Shown here piece after piece: positions 47,532 to 59,959 of a stretch of 64,000 nt of DNA. The stretch is from Dermacentor variabilis (Eukaryota; Arthropoda; Arachnida; Ixodida; Ixodidae). The stretch is from the NCBI RefSeq assembly GCF_050947875.1, contig NC_134572.1, forward strand, positions 130,942,105 to 131,006,104. The letters run 5' to 3'. The stretch's first letter is position 1; the number at the start of each line of letters is the position of its first letter. Under the pieces are notes generated by a model. It was not told the DNA's origin and did not search any database. It worked only from the letters and a program-made list of their open reading frames with translations. The position numbers and the translations under genes were made by a program.

Positions 47532-49896
47532 GCTGAATGGGATACTTTTCTCTTTCTTTATAGATTATTTTTATCTACGATGAGAACGAATGCACTTGAG
47601 GTGTACAGAATGACGAAGTCGAAGGTCGTAATAGCGGAAAATTCCCCACTAAAACTCATGGCTATTACATGGGAGCATCCGTGTCTTCCCAACTCGAACT
47701 AGTTCCGACAGGGACACAAAGTAGGCTGCTCAGACAAATCGATGCTCCTGAGTGCCTTCCCTTGTTTTAAAGTACCACACAGAAAAGTGGCTGCAGTTAG
47801 AAAGGCGTAGGTGAGTGCTTTCCCGTATTCTCCCTGAAATAGGAGTACTTATGGAGCTAATGAACGATATTTCGAATGCCTGCAGCAGTGGCTATTTGCT
47901 CATTTGCCCCTCGAAGCAAAAAATAGAAGAAAACCAGGATAGACCGAAGCTGGTTGCGGCTGCTAACGATGAAGGTCCCGCTCATGGGGCGAATATCCCG
48001 AAAATATTCTTTATACGGAAGCGTTTCATACGTCTACTTGTTTTACGTCAAGAAGTAGTTATGCCAAGGAGTAGGCGGAAACGCATCGTCGAGTTCGGTA
48101 CTCAAAGCACCGCCGTTCCGGGCCTAGTCACATGATAAACCGCACTTTTGAGCACAGTCAGTGACGGCAGCTTTGTATGCAAGTTAGAGCAGGTAATCGT
48201 TCAAAATTAAACACAAGACACTTCTGGCTCTGGAATTTCAAACAAAAAAAAGATGAATACGATTTCTCCCAACTTAATTCAATGTTCTTCCATAACATCA
48301 CGTCCAGGATAAAAAAAAGTAACTTGCGGTTCCCTATAACAAACCATACTGAATTAGCCACATGACTTAAATCGATACAAATTGCACTGTAAAAACAGTT
48401 TCTTTTTCGGTTCCACTGTTGTACTGCATGGTGATTCTAACGCGGAGGACAATGGCTTGGGTCCGAGGAAGAGTTTTAGTGTGACTAGCATTCTTTGCCG
48501 ACTTTAGATGTTCCAAGCCTATCAATCTATCTGGCCTCCTACGCTTGGCCGTCACTGTTCGTCGCTGTTCGTCCCTGTGCCCTCCGGTACTCCTCATACA
48601 CATGTTGTTCTTCGAGTGTACGAACTATACGTGTCCACCCCATCAATAACGCAGCTGCTTTTTGCGCCGTTACCTCTCCTGCTTCTATACTGCGATAACT
48701 TTGACGTCACGCTACTGTTCACGGCGAGCGTTGTAATCTGTTCCACATTTTGACATTTGCGCCGCCGCATGGCGCCCGTATGGGTTTTGCTAGAAATCGC
48801 TATGTCCTTTTCTCTTGCCGGACGCAAAACAAAAAAAAAACGTGTGCATACCCTTGTACCTGGGACCTCTGTGGGTCTTACGTGTGACAGGTGTAGTTCA
48901 AGGGCGCGTTACAGGTTCCCGCGCCCACAGGATACACGTGCCATTGAGCTTCGACCCTTTGTGCACTATCACCAGGATCGGCTCACATATTGATTTATTT
49001 CTGTTGCCGGGCGCCGAAAAAACTACGGAAGATTAGTCATATGCAGCTTTCGCTGTAATAAACACGATTTCCTATTTACTGCTGGTTGGGCCAACCTCCA
49101 CGGTATGTTTTTGTTTGACGCAGTTTGACTTTCCCAAAGGAAACACAAGATACATAGGCATGGAATTGTAGTTCTTCTACGATTGAAACATCAAATAAAG
49201 AGACGATATATCTCCCAAATTGTGGACATTCCGAAGCGAAAATTGATGTCTGTGCCTTATCTGGCTCAGTGCTTCGCTACGAGCCCATTTCTAGGACATA
49301 AATGCTTTTCACCAAGTCTCAGAAGAAAAAGAAGAAGAAAACAAAGACTAAGTCAAGCTAGCAAATAGTTCGTAAAGGAAACCCAGCTTTGAGGCTGTAT
49401 AGTACTTTCTCCCCTTAGTATAAAGGCAACATATTGAAATCGCAAGCCACATTAAGAAAAAAAACTTATCCTAATATTTAGGCTACATGCATTGTACGTT
49501 GCTTTTCTTTCTCCAAATTACCTTTCAAGTAGGTTCCTTGCCCAGCTGAAGAACAGTGACACTGTTCACGCACAACTGCATTCGACTTTCAGCGCTGCCG
49601 TCTTTTCTTTTCTAGATTCAGTTAATGAGGTCTCCGCACATCTACCTTCGTTTCTACAAATTTCAAGAGAACTGAGAGCACTTGGAAAATATCGCAATGA
49701 AGCAGTTGGTTTAGAAATTCAAAGATGAGAGGATGGGTGCACGCTAGTGCAAATATCTGCAGGTTTGCTGACCAGAGGACAACCGCTTCTTTAAGTTCAA
49801 TGCAAAACAGAACGAAAATTGATGTGATAAATACCAGCTGTCCATTGCCCATCGCATTCTTTTACCTCTGGCAGCAATATATCTAACATTGCTCCT
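47529..49896. other. Unassigned sequence
   Basis: About 2.4 kb with no recognised family. The 106-codon frame 47815-48135 and the 78-codon frame 49492-49728 have no known domains. Confidence 0.4.
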
Positions 49897-49932
49897 GATG
49901 AGGTGTAGTAACATCGGTTACTACACCTCATC
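49897..49932. repeat. Perfect 16-bp hairpin
   Basis: GATGAGGTGTAGTAAC (49897-49912) and its exact complement (49917-49932) with a 4-base loop ATCG. The strongest short hairpin in the window. Confidence 0.75.
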
Positions 49933-50062
49933 GGCCGACCCATCATCAGACAGCACTAAAGCTTCAATGACACAATGACACGCCAAAAAACGATACCAAG
50001 AATTGATTAGTATAGTTCGTCCACAAAAGTTAAGAACAACCAGAAATGCGTTGAACATCTTG
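49933..50062. other. Short unassigned spacer
   Basis: Nothing recognised before the 3' end of the Penelope-like element. Confidence 0.4.
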
Positions 50063-51460
50063 AAGGGGCAGCGCAAAAAGACGATGACAGAAGGCAGGAA
50101 CACACAGGACAGCGCTGAACTCACAACTAACTTTATTCGAAGGCATACATACACTTATGTACACAACCCATAGCCACGTGCTCTCCCGTCCATGGCGTCA
50201 TTATCAGTGCGCTGGCAAAAAACACACAAAGCCATTTAATCTAATGCTACGTTATGTAGCGGCTTAAAAATTCAAATTCACTATCATGCAAGTTTATCGA
50301 TGGCATGCTTACACAACGCGACCCTTTTTTCCTGATATGGAAGGCCTCAATAATCTCCCTCGTAGTGTGATTTTTGTGCGTGGAAAGTATTGTGGTGTCT
50401 TTATATATTGGAGTGCACCCATGCTCAGAGCAATGCCGCGCGACGTGCGAGTAGGCATCACCCGTTAGTGAGCGCCTATGTTCAGGTAATCTAATATTGA
50501 GGCAGCGGCCTGTTAACCGATGTATACGTGACCGCAGGAAAATGGAAGTTCGTAAACAACTCCCATTCTACATTGCACAAACGGGGAAGTATGCTTAACA
50601 GTACAGCCTTTCCCAGCATGAGTGGAGGCAGCCTGGGCCAATTTCCTATCGATCTTACCACAAATTTTGATCAACTTGTTAGGGGCGGAAAAAAACAACC
50701 TTTATATCAAATCTGCCTGCTACATTCCTGAGATTATGTGATAGTTTATGTACATATGGAATTACAACCAGGTTTTCTTCTTGTCGGCAGGCTCTGGATT
50801 ATTCATTCTTGTGGGTGCTCCTAGTTTTACACGTTTGACAAGCTTCTGTACTGTCAAGCGGATAGCATCCTCTCGAAAACCTGCCCCTCTCAAACGTTCC
50901 AGTTGTGTTAAGAAACTCTTAGACGTCTTGTGAAAACACGATTTAGAGAGTGCGGAAAATAGAACCGAAAACGCAATGCCGTTTTTTACCACCTTGGAAT
51001 GTGCGGAGTGAAAATTTAAAAGTGGTTTTCCTGACCTTGGGCAATACATACAGCACACATGCGTATCAGTTAGCTTGAGCCTAGTATCTGATGAGTGATG
51101 TTCAACCAGTACCAACTCGCCCAAATGTCGATCCTTCTACAGAAATGCGTTTCCGTCTGCGTGCCACAGGGGGTACTGCTCTCAAACACTCTGTGAACGT
51201 AGTAATCTTGCGAGCAAAGTTTGCCGTGTCGTGGAAATTGCTTCCACTGCGTTGTCTTTCTTACACATGCCATCTTTCTTACAAATCGCCGTTACATTAT
51301 CGCCCCTGTTTGCATTCACCCGACAGGGCAAATAAAAGACCGTGTATACGATGCGAGTCCATGCGGCTATAACAATCCGCATGCCACTGGACGGGACGAC
51401 GCAAAAAGTAGGCGCAGCGCTTGACACTGGCATATATTTAACGGTCACATTAGGCATGAA
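50063..51460 (-). mobile_element. Penelope-like retroelement, minus strand, degenerate
   Basis: Penelope-like elements encode an RT joined to a GIY-YIG endonuclease. On the minus strand, GKPLLNFHSAHSKVVKNGIA, LSKSCFHKTSKSFLTQLERL and RGAGFREDAIRLTVQKLVKR (51050-50850) match the linker after the RT. VVFSAPNKLIKICGKI follows and then KHTSPFVQCRMGVVYELPF and SCGHVYIG (about 50600-50516), the GIY-YIG start. A TAA at 50513 is followed, one frame over, by TGRCLN and then remnants up to about 50290. The 3' region carries AATAAAGTTAGTTGTGAG and CAGCGCTGTCCTGTGTG. Most of the RT (above about 51100) is too decayed to follow. Confidence 0.75.
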
Positions 51461-54236
51461 AGGCTCGCGAGATTATTGCAACATTCTTCTTACGCATGAA
51501 GCTCATATTTAATAACAGGGTGGTTGAGAGCACTAAAGTGTTGGCGCACGTTGAGGTCGTTAGCAAACTTTCGTAGACGTTTACAAGTGCGAAAGAAAGC
51601 TAGCAACGCATCGCAAACAGATGAATACTGGGTTCTCAATTTTGCTGTAGAAGCCTAGTATTCATCATACAGTAGTGAGTTTATTCATTAAAAAGTTAGT
51701 TTATGCCTAATGCTCGTTCGGTCGAAAAGAAAAACAGGAATATTCTTTGAAAAGGCAGATGTGCGCAACTCACGGTCAATTTCATCCCAGGCCAACGTTA
51801 CGTTTTTGTATTTGCTGTATCACTGCTCGGGCACTGAGTATGCAGCTCCTGTTGAAGTACGTACAACTGAGAAAAGCTGTGCAAAAATATTTGGGATACG
51901 ATACCACAACAACGCTTGACACTTTCGTGGCAGTCGCAACTTATTCGTGTTGATTTTATTGCGTATAAATGAGTCGCCTTGAATAAGCCGATAATACTTT
52001 GCGTGATCATTCAGAGAGCAAGAATCTGTAGACTAGTCTATTGAAATAATGCGATGTAGTTTTGCCTATATTCACCCTCATCTCAAAGACTGTGTAACCT
52101 AGGTTAAAACGTTGATGTTCGATGCACAGCTGTGCATGCTAGTGATGATAGCCTTGTAAAACGCGCAGCTTGTCTTTACGTTGTCCCGGTCAGACGACGA
52201 AACCGCAGACCTTTCATAAAAGATACTAAGCCGACTAATATTGCAGGTACTCAGCTCTTTCACTGCCGGCATTAAGCAACCTTACTGTACGTTTTTGTAT
52301 TTCCGTGAGAGGGTATCGAATCTCAATATGCGGAGACAATTTGCCCACGGCGACCATTCATCCATGTGCTTAGAAATAGCGCAGAAGCTCGTAACCATGC
52401 TTTGTTAACATGTGGAATTTGCGATCCGGATGTAAATGAGGACTTAGTTACCATGTTATTGTGTGAGATGTGGACAAACCTTCATAGCATAATTCGTAAA
52501 AGCACGGCTGGAGTCATAGATCTACTAGACATATTCTAGCGTGACAGCGGCCCCTGCGTTATCCTGCAGTATAACGTAGCACACTATACATATAGAGTCA
52601 CTGATGCTGTAGCCACTACTTTTCTCACTCATGGCGTGCGGATCCGTTGAGATTCTTAAGTGCTCGCCAAGTTCAATCCATCTGTCACTCCATGTCATGG
52701 CAATAAGTGTCTCTGTAGATCACTTTACTTCGAACACAACTGCGGTGCAGAGAAATATCTGCATGCGCTCTACTTCTATGCCTGCGACAGCTGGGAACAA
52801 GTGACTGCGTACAGCGGAAGAAGTACAATGAAGAAATTCTCGGGTATAGCGCCATGCTTTTGCGGCTTCGAATCGAATTACGGGCGCTGTGCCGGTATTA
52901 GGCAGACTGGAGCGTAGCTCGTAAAGTGCTCATTACTCAAATCCACAGTAACACCCATTGCGGTTTTAGTTCGAAATGTTTCATCATTGCTGGGAAAGGC
53001 AGAACGGAAGCCTGTTAATTGGAACATAGATGCATTTCTCAATATATACCCTGCCCACAAATCGCGAAAATGTTTCTGCGCACAAAATGTCTAGACAAGG
53101 GTATGCTGCGCTGAAGCTACAACATACTCCGTGAAGTTAATAACTGAAACGTTAATTAGCAATTTTCAAAATTATTATTATAATTGAACTTATAAGGTAA
53201 ACTACGATGTCCGCCGCTGCTACAAAGCGTGGTCAGCCACAACGACAATTATACCTCAACTCTGTTCTATTTAATAGCCTAAGTCCACTGTCGAAGAAAC
53301 ACGTGGTACGCAAAGTGTCCTGAACTATGCCCTAATCATTATCTAGATTAAGCTCATTGTTCATAAACTCCTTTACCACTCATGATCGTTCTTATTTTCC
53401 GTCATTATTCATGTTTGATTCACAAAAATGAACGAACATGGAATGGCGGCGTCATAGAATAGGCTCAAATTTGTGTTACTTCTTCATCTTTTGTGACTCT
53501 GGGAATCCTTGAGGACTTCTCGATAAATCTGTTCCATATCTTAAGAAACACAATACCTGAAGTAATGTATCGAAAATACAGATACTGATACGCGCATTGA
53601 CAAATGTATCATGACAAAAATTCAAGATGCCCAAACACTGTATTAAAATAGTACCTATAACATGTGTCCTGACATCTTTGTATGCACTGTACCTCAAAAG
53701 ACGCTCATTACGCTACGTCGCCATGACCACAAGCAGTACGCATTGCTTCTTTGCGCAAACATGACTACTCTTGAGCCAAAATGGACGCCTCACATTCCTA
53801 GGTAGTGCAAGACGGCAAGGTCAGCGCCATCACGCAGTGAAGAATGTTAGGGAGGAGCGACATGGGAGCAAGAACTTATCAGCACCAGTCACGCATTTTT
53901 TTCTCTTGCTCTGGCGAAACGACGTTATCGCTTCACCCATGCTCAATGCATATCAATAGCCTGAGCAATAGAGAACATTTCTCCATTATGAAGAGAGGTG
54001 GGGAGTGTGGGGTCATGGTGGGTCGGGACTGATCAGCAAGACGGAGGACAAATACGGCAGTGTGACATTTCTCACTACGGCACAATGGCTGATTGCGACA
54101 TTGAGCTAAGACGTTTCATACAGAACGGTTCGACTAATAGGTAAAGCCATAGACAAGTACACAGGACACTCACAGCATCAGTTTCGCAAGGAACGAAGTC
54201 TGCGTGGGCTATTACCGTGTCTTCCCAGAACCGTCC
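51461..54236. other. Unassigned sequence
   Basis: About 2.8 kb with no recognised gene or repeat family. A perfect 16-bp palindrome ATGCACAGCTGTGCAT lies at 52122-52137. Frames at 52660-52917 and 53476-53697 have no known motif. Confidence 0.4.
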
Positions 54237-54247
54237 ATACACATATA

Positions 54248-54276
54248 TGTCCTCTCGCTGCAGTGCTCTGCTATCT
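54248..54276 (+). repeat. Gypsy LTR-derived segment next to the RT
   Basis: The 29 bases from 54248 match 57552-57580 in the 3' LTR at 28 positions. A further CTGCGGTGCTCT follows near 54296. After 30 bases the sequence enters RT coding at about 54307. It looks like a 5' LTR remnant joined directly to pol by deletion. Confidence 0.65.
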
Positions 54277-54306
54277 CCCCTATCTCTCCTATCTCCCTGC
54301 GGTGCT

Positions 54307-56694
54307 CTTCCCCGTATCGACGACGCACTGGACTGCCTCCAAGGCACTGAATTCTTTTCGTCCTTAGACTTACGATCCGGTTATTGGCAGGTCCCCGTTG
54401 CTGACGCAGACCGCCCGAAAACAGCATTTGTTACGCCTGATGGCTTATATGAATTTACCGTGATGACCTTTGGCCTTTGTAATGCGCCTGCAATATTTGA
54501 AAGAATGAGGGATAACATCCTCCGGGGCCTCAAATGGTAGACATGCCTTTGTTATCTCGATGACATTGTCATCTTTTTGCCGGACTTTTCTTCTCACCTG
54601 TTGCGACTCAAACGCGTGCTCGCTTGGCTTGCCGATGCTGGAGTCCAGCTCAACTTAAAGAAGTGTCGCTTCGCCACTCGGCAGCTAGTCATCCTTGGCC
54701 ACGTTGTTTCGAAAGATGGTGTGCTCCCCGATCCAATCAAACTCCAAGCCGTTGCCGATTTCCCACGACCAAAACCACGAAAGAACTCCGCAGCTTCATC
54801 GGATTGTGCTCCTATTTTCGTCGTTTCAACCGCAACTTCGCCACCATAATAGCGCCTTTGACGCAGCTTCTCGCGGGTAACCACGACCTCTTGGCCTGGC
54901 CGCCAGTTTGCGATGCCGCATTCACGACTCTGCGTCGTCTTCTAACCTCACCCCCCATACCCCGACATTTTGACCCAAGTGCACCGATAGAAATACACGC
55001 GGATGCCAGTGGCGTCGGCATTGGCGCTGTTCTTGCACAACAAAAGACTGGCTTCCATGAATACGTTGTTGCCTTCGCTAGTCGCGCGCTCACGAAAGCG
55101 GAAGCAAACTATTCCGTTACAGAAAAAGAATGCCTGGCTATCATTTGGGCCATAACTAAGTTTCGTCCTTACCTCTACGACCACCCATTCGACGTCATCA
55201 CGGACCACCATGCACTCTGCTGGCTGTCGTCCTTGAAATATCCCTCAGGCCGCCTCGCTCGATGGGCGCTTCGCCTCCAAGAGTATGATATTCAAGTGCT
55301 GTGCCGCTCTGGCCGTAAACATTCGGACGCGTATGCCTTGTCTCGCTCCCCAGTGTCAGGCCAGCCCAATCATCAGAAAGTACGAATTTGCGAGTACTCC
55401 CTCACCGCCACTTATATGCATTCGGAGCAGCAGAAGGATCCATGGATTGTTGCTGTGCAGGCTTTTCTGTCAGAACCATCAGCGCCTTCTACTGGCCGTG
55501 CATTGCGTCGCCAAGCACACCACTTTGCTGTTTTTGACGGGCTCCTATACCGCCGTAACTACCTCTCGGATGGGCGCAAATGGTTACTCATGGTTCCTCG
55601 GCATCTACGTTCGGATATATGTGCAGCGTTTCACGATGACCCGCAATGCACACATGGAGGAGTACTCAAAACATACGGGCGCCTGCGAATCCGTTATTAC
55701 TGGCGCGGGATGTACCGATTCGTCCGCCAATATGTCCGCTCCTGCCTCGCTTGCCCACGCCGCAAGAATACCCCTCATGTCTTAGCTGCTCCACTGCAAC
55801 CATTGCCTTGTCCAGGATGGGCCTTTGACAGGGTCGGAGTTGATCTTTATGGGCCCCTTGCGTGTACTTCAGATGGCAGCCTCTGGGTGATAGTGGCGAT
55901 TGACCGTCTCACACGCTACGCCGAAACTTCGTCTCTGCCCAACGCATCTGCGCGGGATGTTGCCTGGTTCCTTCTGCGTAACATCATACTTCGCCATGGA
56001 GCCCCCAGAGAGTTGCTGAGCGGCAGAGGCCGCGTCTTTCAGTCTGATGTTATAGAAGCCCTGCTCAAGTAACGCAACTAACTCACCGTACCTCTACTGC
56101 ATACCACCCGCAAACCAATGGATGACTGAGCGCTTTAACCGCCCTCTTGGTGAATATGTTAGCCATGTGCGTCGCATCTGACCAAACCAATTGGGACCGA
56201 ATTCTACCCTTCGTGACGCACGCTTATAATACCGCCACACATACCGCTACAGGATTTCCCCCTTCTTTCTTCTTTACGGACGCGAGCCTTCCTGCACAAT
56301 GGAATCCATCCTTCCGTATCGCCCTGACACAACGGAGGTTACTACCCTGTCCGATGCTGCGGCACACGCGCAAGAGTGCCGAAAGCTCGCCCGTACATTT
56401 ACTTCGGAAGATCAGCAGCGACACAAGCACCTTCGGGATATTCCCTCTTCTCCGGCACCCTATGCCCCTGACTCACTAGTCTGGCTTTGGGTTCCCGCTA
56501 CCAGCACTGGACTTTCACCCAAGCTTGTGTCCAAGTACCAGAGTCCCTACCGCGTCGTCAGTCAAACGTCTCCTGTGAACTATTTGGTAGAACCCCTTGA
56601 GCCGCCTTCCGATAAGCGCCGGCGAGGGCGCGAAATCGTGCACGTTCAGCGGCTCAAGCCGTACTTTGACTTACATGTGCTATCTTGCCCATAG
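54307..56694 (+). pseudogene. Gypsy-type pol relic (RT, RNase H, integrase)
   Basis: RT begins at LPRIDDALDC and shows FFSSLDLRSGYWQV, FGLCNAPAIFERM, an in-frame TAG (54538-54540) and YLDD (54553-54564). The frame changes near 54775. RNase H follows ([41 protein letters not shown]). The integrase zinc domain [10 protein letters not shown]...CLACPRRK comes next, then VGVDLYGPL with the first catalytic Asp. In the second site SGRGRVF has Gly (56022-56024) where the family has Asp. A TAA stop at 56070 and frame changes near 56072-56150 and 56295 follow. The C-terminal SLVWLWVPA...YQSPYRVV is a GPY/F-like module. Gag, protease and the RT N-terminus are absent. An old, dead Ty3/gypsy copy. Confidence 0.85.
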
Positions 56695-56719
56695 GTCGCC
56701 GAGACGGCTCCTTTTCCCC

Positions 56720-56726
56720 GGGGAGG
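56720..56726 (+). other. Polypurine tract before the 3' LTR
   Basis: GGGGAGG, four bases before the TG start of the LTR, is in the position where plus-strand priming occurs in LTR retrotransposons. Confidence 0.5.
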
Positions 56727-56730
56727 CAAT

Positions 56731-57617
56731 TGTACTTAAAAGGCAGCTTTAGCTCGGGTGCTCCTATCTAAATACATGTAAAAGGAGAATTCGTTTTTCT
56801 CGGCAACCAGTGCACCAAGTTTGACGAGGTTTGTTGCATTTAAAAGGAAAACTTATAATCTAGTGACTGTTGGTTTCGAACTTGTGAGTTAGGTTGCCAA
56901 TTTTTTATTAAACATTAGCTAAAATCGAAAATTTTCAAAAAACAAAACTATCAAATTTCTTCCTCTATAACTAAACAACGAAAAATGATAATACAATTAT
57001 GTGAATTGCATTTAATAGCTCATCTAAAGCGGACAAAATTCATATGTTACACATGATTATAAAAATATTTAGTAATAGGGAAACAACTTTTGCAGAACCC
57101 TTGTAACCAACTTAACAATTTCACGTAAGGTATAAACGACATATTGAATTTGGCCGCTTTGAATGATCTAATTGATGGCGTTTACAGAACCACGATATCG
57201 GTTCTTGATGCAGAGCTATGAATTTCTAAACATCGTGCTTCTATTCTTTTTTTCAAATGGTCAAATATTTGAAGATCTTTTTAATAAAATTCAAGCCCTG
57301 AATCGAAATTACGCTTCCAACAGTCACTAGAATTTAACTTTCTCTTTCAAGTACAACAAATTTCATTAAAATTGGTCCAGGGGTTATCTCATAAAAACGC
57401 TTTTGCGTTTTACATGTATTTGAATAGGCCGCGTCGGAGTTGGGCCCGAGCTAAAGCTTCCTCTTAAGAAGAGCGAGCAGCAGGCACTGCTTAGAAAAAG
57501 ACCACGACGACGAGTGTTTGGAAGCCTTGTGCCTGTCTCGCCGAAGCTCTGTGTCCTCTCGCTGCGGTGCTCTGCTATCTGAGCGTTTTACCAATCGAAC
57601 TATAACGCCTCTTGACA
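56731..57617 (+). mobile_element. Gypsy 3' LTR split by a TTAA element
   Basis: The LTR begins TGTACTTAA at 56731, is interrupted by the TTAA element, resumes at GAAGAGCGAGCAG (57468) and ends CCTCTTGACA at 57617. Without the insert and one TTAA it is about 159 bp with TG...CA ends. The end boundary is inferred from TG/CA and the polypurine tract, because no full 5' LTR survives for comparison. Confidence 0.6.
56736..57467 (-). mobile_element. TTAA-flanked MITE, copy 2 (piggyBac-like)
   Basis: A 724-bp unit (56740-57463) between TTAA at 56736-56739 and 57464-57467. Terminal inverted repeats are AAGGCAGCTTTAGCTCGGG on the left and GAGGAAGCTTTAGCTCGGG read inward from the right, 16 of 19 alike. 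Inner ends share AAATACATGTAAAA in inverted orientation. The right end read inward matches the left end of copy 1 (35146), so the copies are opposite in orientation. No transposase. It is inserted in the gypsy 3' LTR, so it is younger than that element. Confidence 0.8.
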
Positions 57618-58099
57618 ATAAATAAATATATATAACATACTTTCAATCAACATTCTTCCGGCTTTCATGTTATATACTAAAAAAACAATAGATTTAGGCT
57701 ACGTAATATTTACTGCCTAAGATACACACAAGTTATTGTCAAATGAGCATGGTCTTTTTTATCAGTACCATTATGGTATACTTTACACTTGAATCGACAG
57801 TACTAATGACTATTCACGTATTTTGGCGAAAGCCTGAAGTGTTCTTATTTCATGTCTCACTTTTAGGTTCTGTAAACTTTCTTAACGTTGGGTGTATCAT
57901 GAGAATTTCATGCTAACCACTGAATGGTGCTGTTAAAGTGAACGTGTTGGTTAGGTGGTAAACCATCTTGAACTAGGAATTAGCGCGAAAAACGAGGACG
58001 CAGAGAAAGAACACAATAACCACACTTAGTGCTTAGTGTGGTTCATATGTGCATCGTCGTCTTCACACTGTTCCCTAATTCTCCTTGTTATATTTGTGC
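57618..58099. other. Unassigned AT-rich sequence
   Basis: No feature recognised between the LTR and the LINE 3' end. Confidence 0.4.
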
Positions 58100-58262
58100 C
58101 ATCTAACATATCTACTTTGGTCTTCATTATGTGTTCACTATAATAACTATTTCTACTGTAACAATACAGGAGGTCCCACCTGATGTTCGTAACCTTGGGA
58201 CCTCCATCCGCATATCTTCTTATGCATCATTGTGGCATCATCAATAAATATTTATTGATTGA
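58100..58262 (+). mobile_element. LINE 3' UTR fragment with stem-loop
   Basis: GGAGGTCCCA (58169-58178) pairs with TGGGACCTCC (58196-58205) over a 17-base loop, then a spacer, ATCAATAAATATTTATTGAT and the end. The layout equals that of 42100-42576, and the stem sequence differs while pairing is kept. Confidence 0.6.
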
Positions 58263-59950
58263 GTGGTTAAAACCGAAAGATCTAGGCGACTTATTTTATT
58301 ACAAATCTTGGAGCGCGAGTTCCCTAGAGCCCATGACTACAGTAAGAAATGAAAAGAATTGACGCAGCCGCTAATGTTAACAGCGCGATAAATTGGAACA
58401 TCTTATCCACTGTAGAAAGACACTGAATTGCCGAAGAATGAAACCATTGATATAGCCTGGGAGGCGAGTTCGGCTGGTCGAACGTCCCCCCCTTTCCCAC
58501 GGTTGACAAAAGGTTTCAGGAAGTTGGCGCCGAAACAGCGACATGGGTGAAAGGGAAAGCCTGAAATTGAAAGAGAGGAGAGCGCTAGCGAAGGTCTGGA
58601 GGGACTGACTGACGAGAACATTGCGGCTCCACTGATGGCGCGCCTCTACCGGATTCCGTATCGTGTTAACCATAATTGCTGAGCAATGAAAATTTCGCAC
58701 ACAGATAAAGATGGTGCAAGCGCGTGTATAAAAATTGGGGCATTGTTGCTCCCCCCCAGGCCTCTGTGCAGTCGAAGAATTTCCCATTTCTGGTACATGA
58801 TCGAATCGTCCACCCCGCATCGTGGAAGAAAAGCACTTCGAAAATAATGTGAGTTGCTTGTCTATATTATGCGTGTAATAGGCAGCCACCCCTTATTTAT
58901 TCTTCTTTTTTCCCCTGTCTCTAACTTTCAATATGTTAATAAGCATGAGGAACGCTCGCTGTTCGGCTAGTTTGCACACGCTGTTAAGAAAGAAAACCGG
59001 ACAAAACACAGGACAAGAAAGAAATAGTCAGAGAACGCTGGTATGCGCGCGGCAGAATATATAAAGGATGGGGGTGCTGGGCCAGGGAAGCTAAGAAAGC
59101 ACTCCAACAAACAGGTGGGAGGGCAGGTAGGTGAATGGCCTCGAAGTCCACGCAGACACAGGTATGTAGGAATGTTATCGGCCTCCGTGCCGTTCAACAA
59201 TCCGCTGAATGTTTATGGTTATGACAGAGACTAATGGAAAAGAATTTGAAGAAAGAGAGGGGGGGTGATGGATACGACGAGGGGGGGGGGCGCACAAAAG
59301 GAGTCAGGAACGAATGTGACGGATAATTATGAACATAGTGAGAGCGTCTCGTGAGGCCCACGTGAGGCCCACGCAGCTGAGGCTCACTCACCCCATCGTA
59401 ACGCGTACTCCTTGCTGCGGAGAGCCCGTCCTAATTAAACGTCTCCGCAACTTTCAGAAAACGCGGGTGTCAGGAGACACGACGCTTTCAAATGTCTCGG
59501 CGCTAATGGGCCTTAAGTTACTGCGATGTACGGATGCCGTAATTTTACAAAGACTTCTAGCCAGGAAGTAGTCCCGCTTCGGAGTGTTTCTCTCATTAAT
59601 TCCTGAGTGTGATCAAATAACAGTATGCATTGCCTGATGACTACAATATTACGATCGCAAGTTACTTCCTAACGTCTCTTCAAACAAGTCGGACCGCAGT
59701 TCACCGAAAAGTAGCGACACATTTACAATATAATACTGCCGAAGTTCTAGCATAAAGCTTCAGTCCTGTTTTTTCTACATCTAGAATAGCATAGCATGCG
59801 CACAACAACGAAAGCGTGATGTAGTGATAGGCGACTTGGAATATATTGCCCGCTCTCTTCCGTACTTAGCCGCGGCCGCACCACTCAATAGAATACGAGG
59901 ATAAATGCACGCACCCAGGGGGAGGGGGGCCCGGGGGGCCCGTTTTGTGA
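58263..59950. other. Unassigned sequence
   Basis: No gene recognised. The 170-codon minus frame 58377-58889 has no known domain. G-rich runs occur at 59281-59290 and 59917-59938. ACACAGGACAAG near 59008 recalls the end of the Penelope-like element at 50.1 kb, too short to call. Confidence 0.35.
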
Positions 59951-59959
59951 AGTTTTCTC

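Noticed and set aside
54624..54780. N-terminal part of the long frame ending at 56072
   Set aside because: Before about 54775 the RT homology is in another frame; the long frame is only meaningful after the frame change.
58377..58889. 170-codon minus frame
   Set aside because: No domain or start context; overlapping alternative frames are also open. Kept as unassigned.
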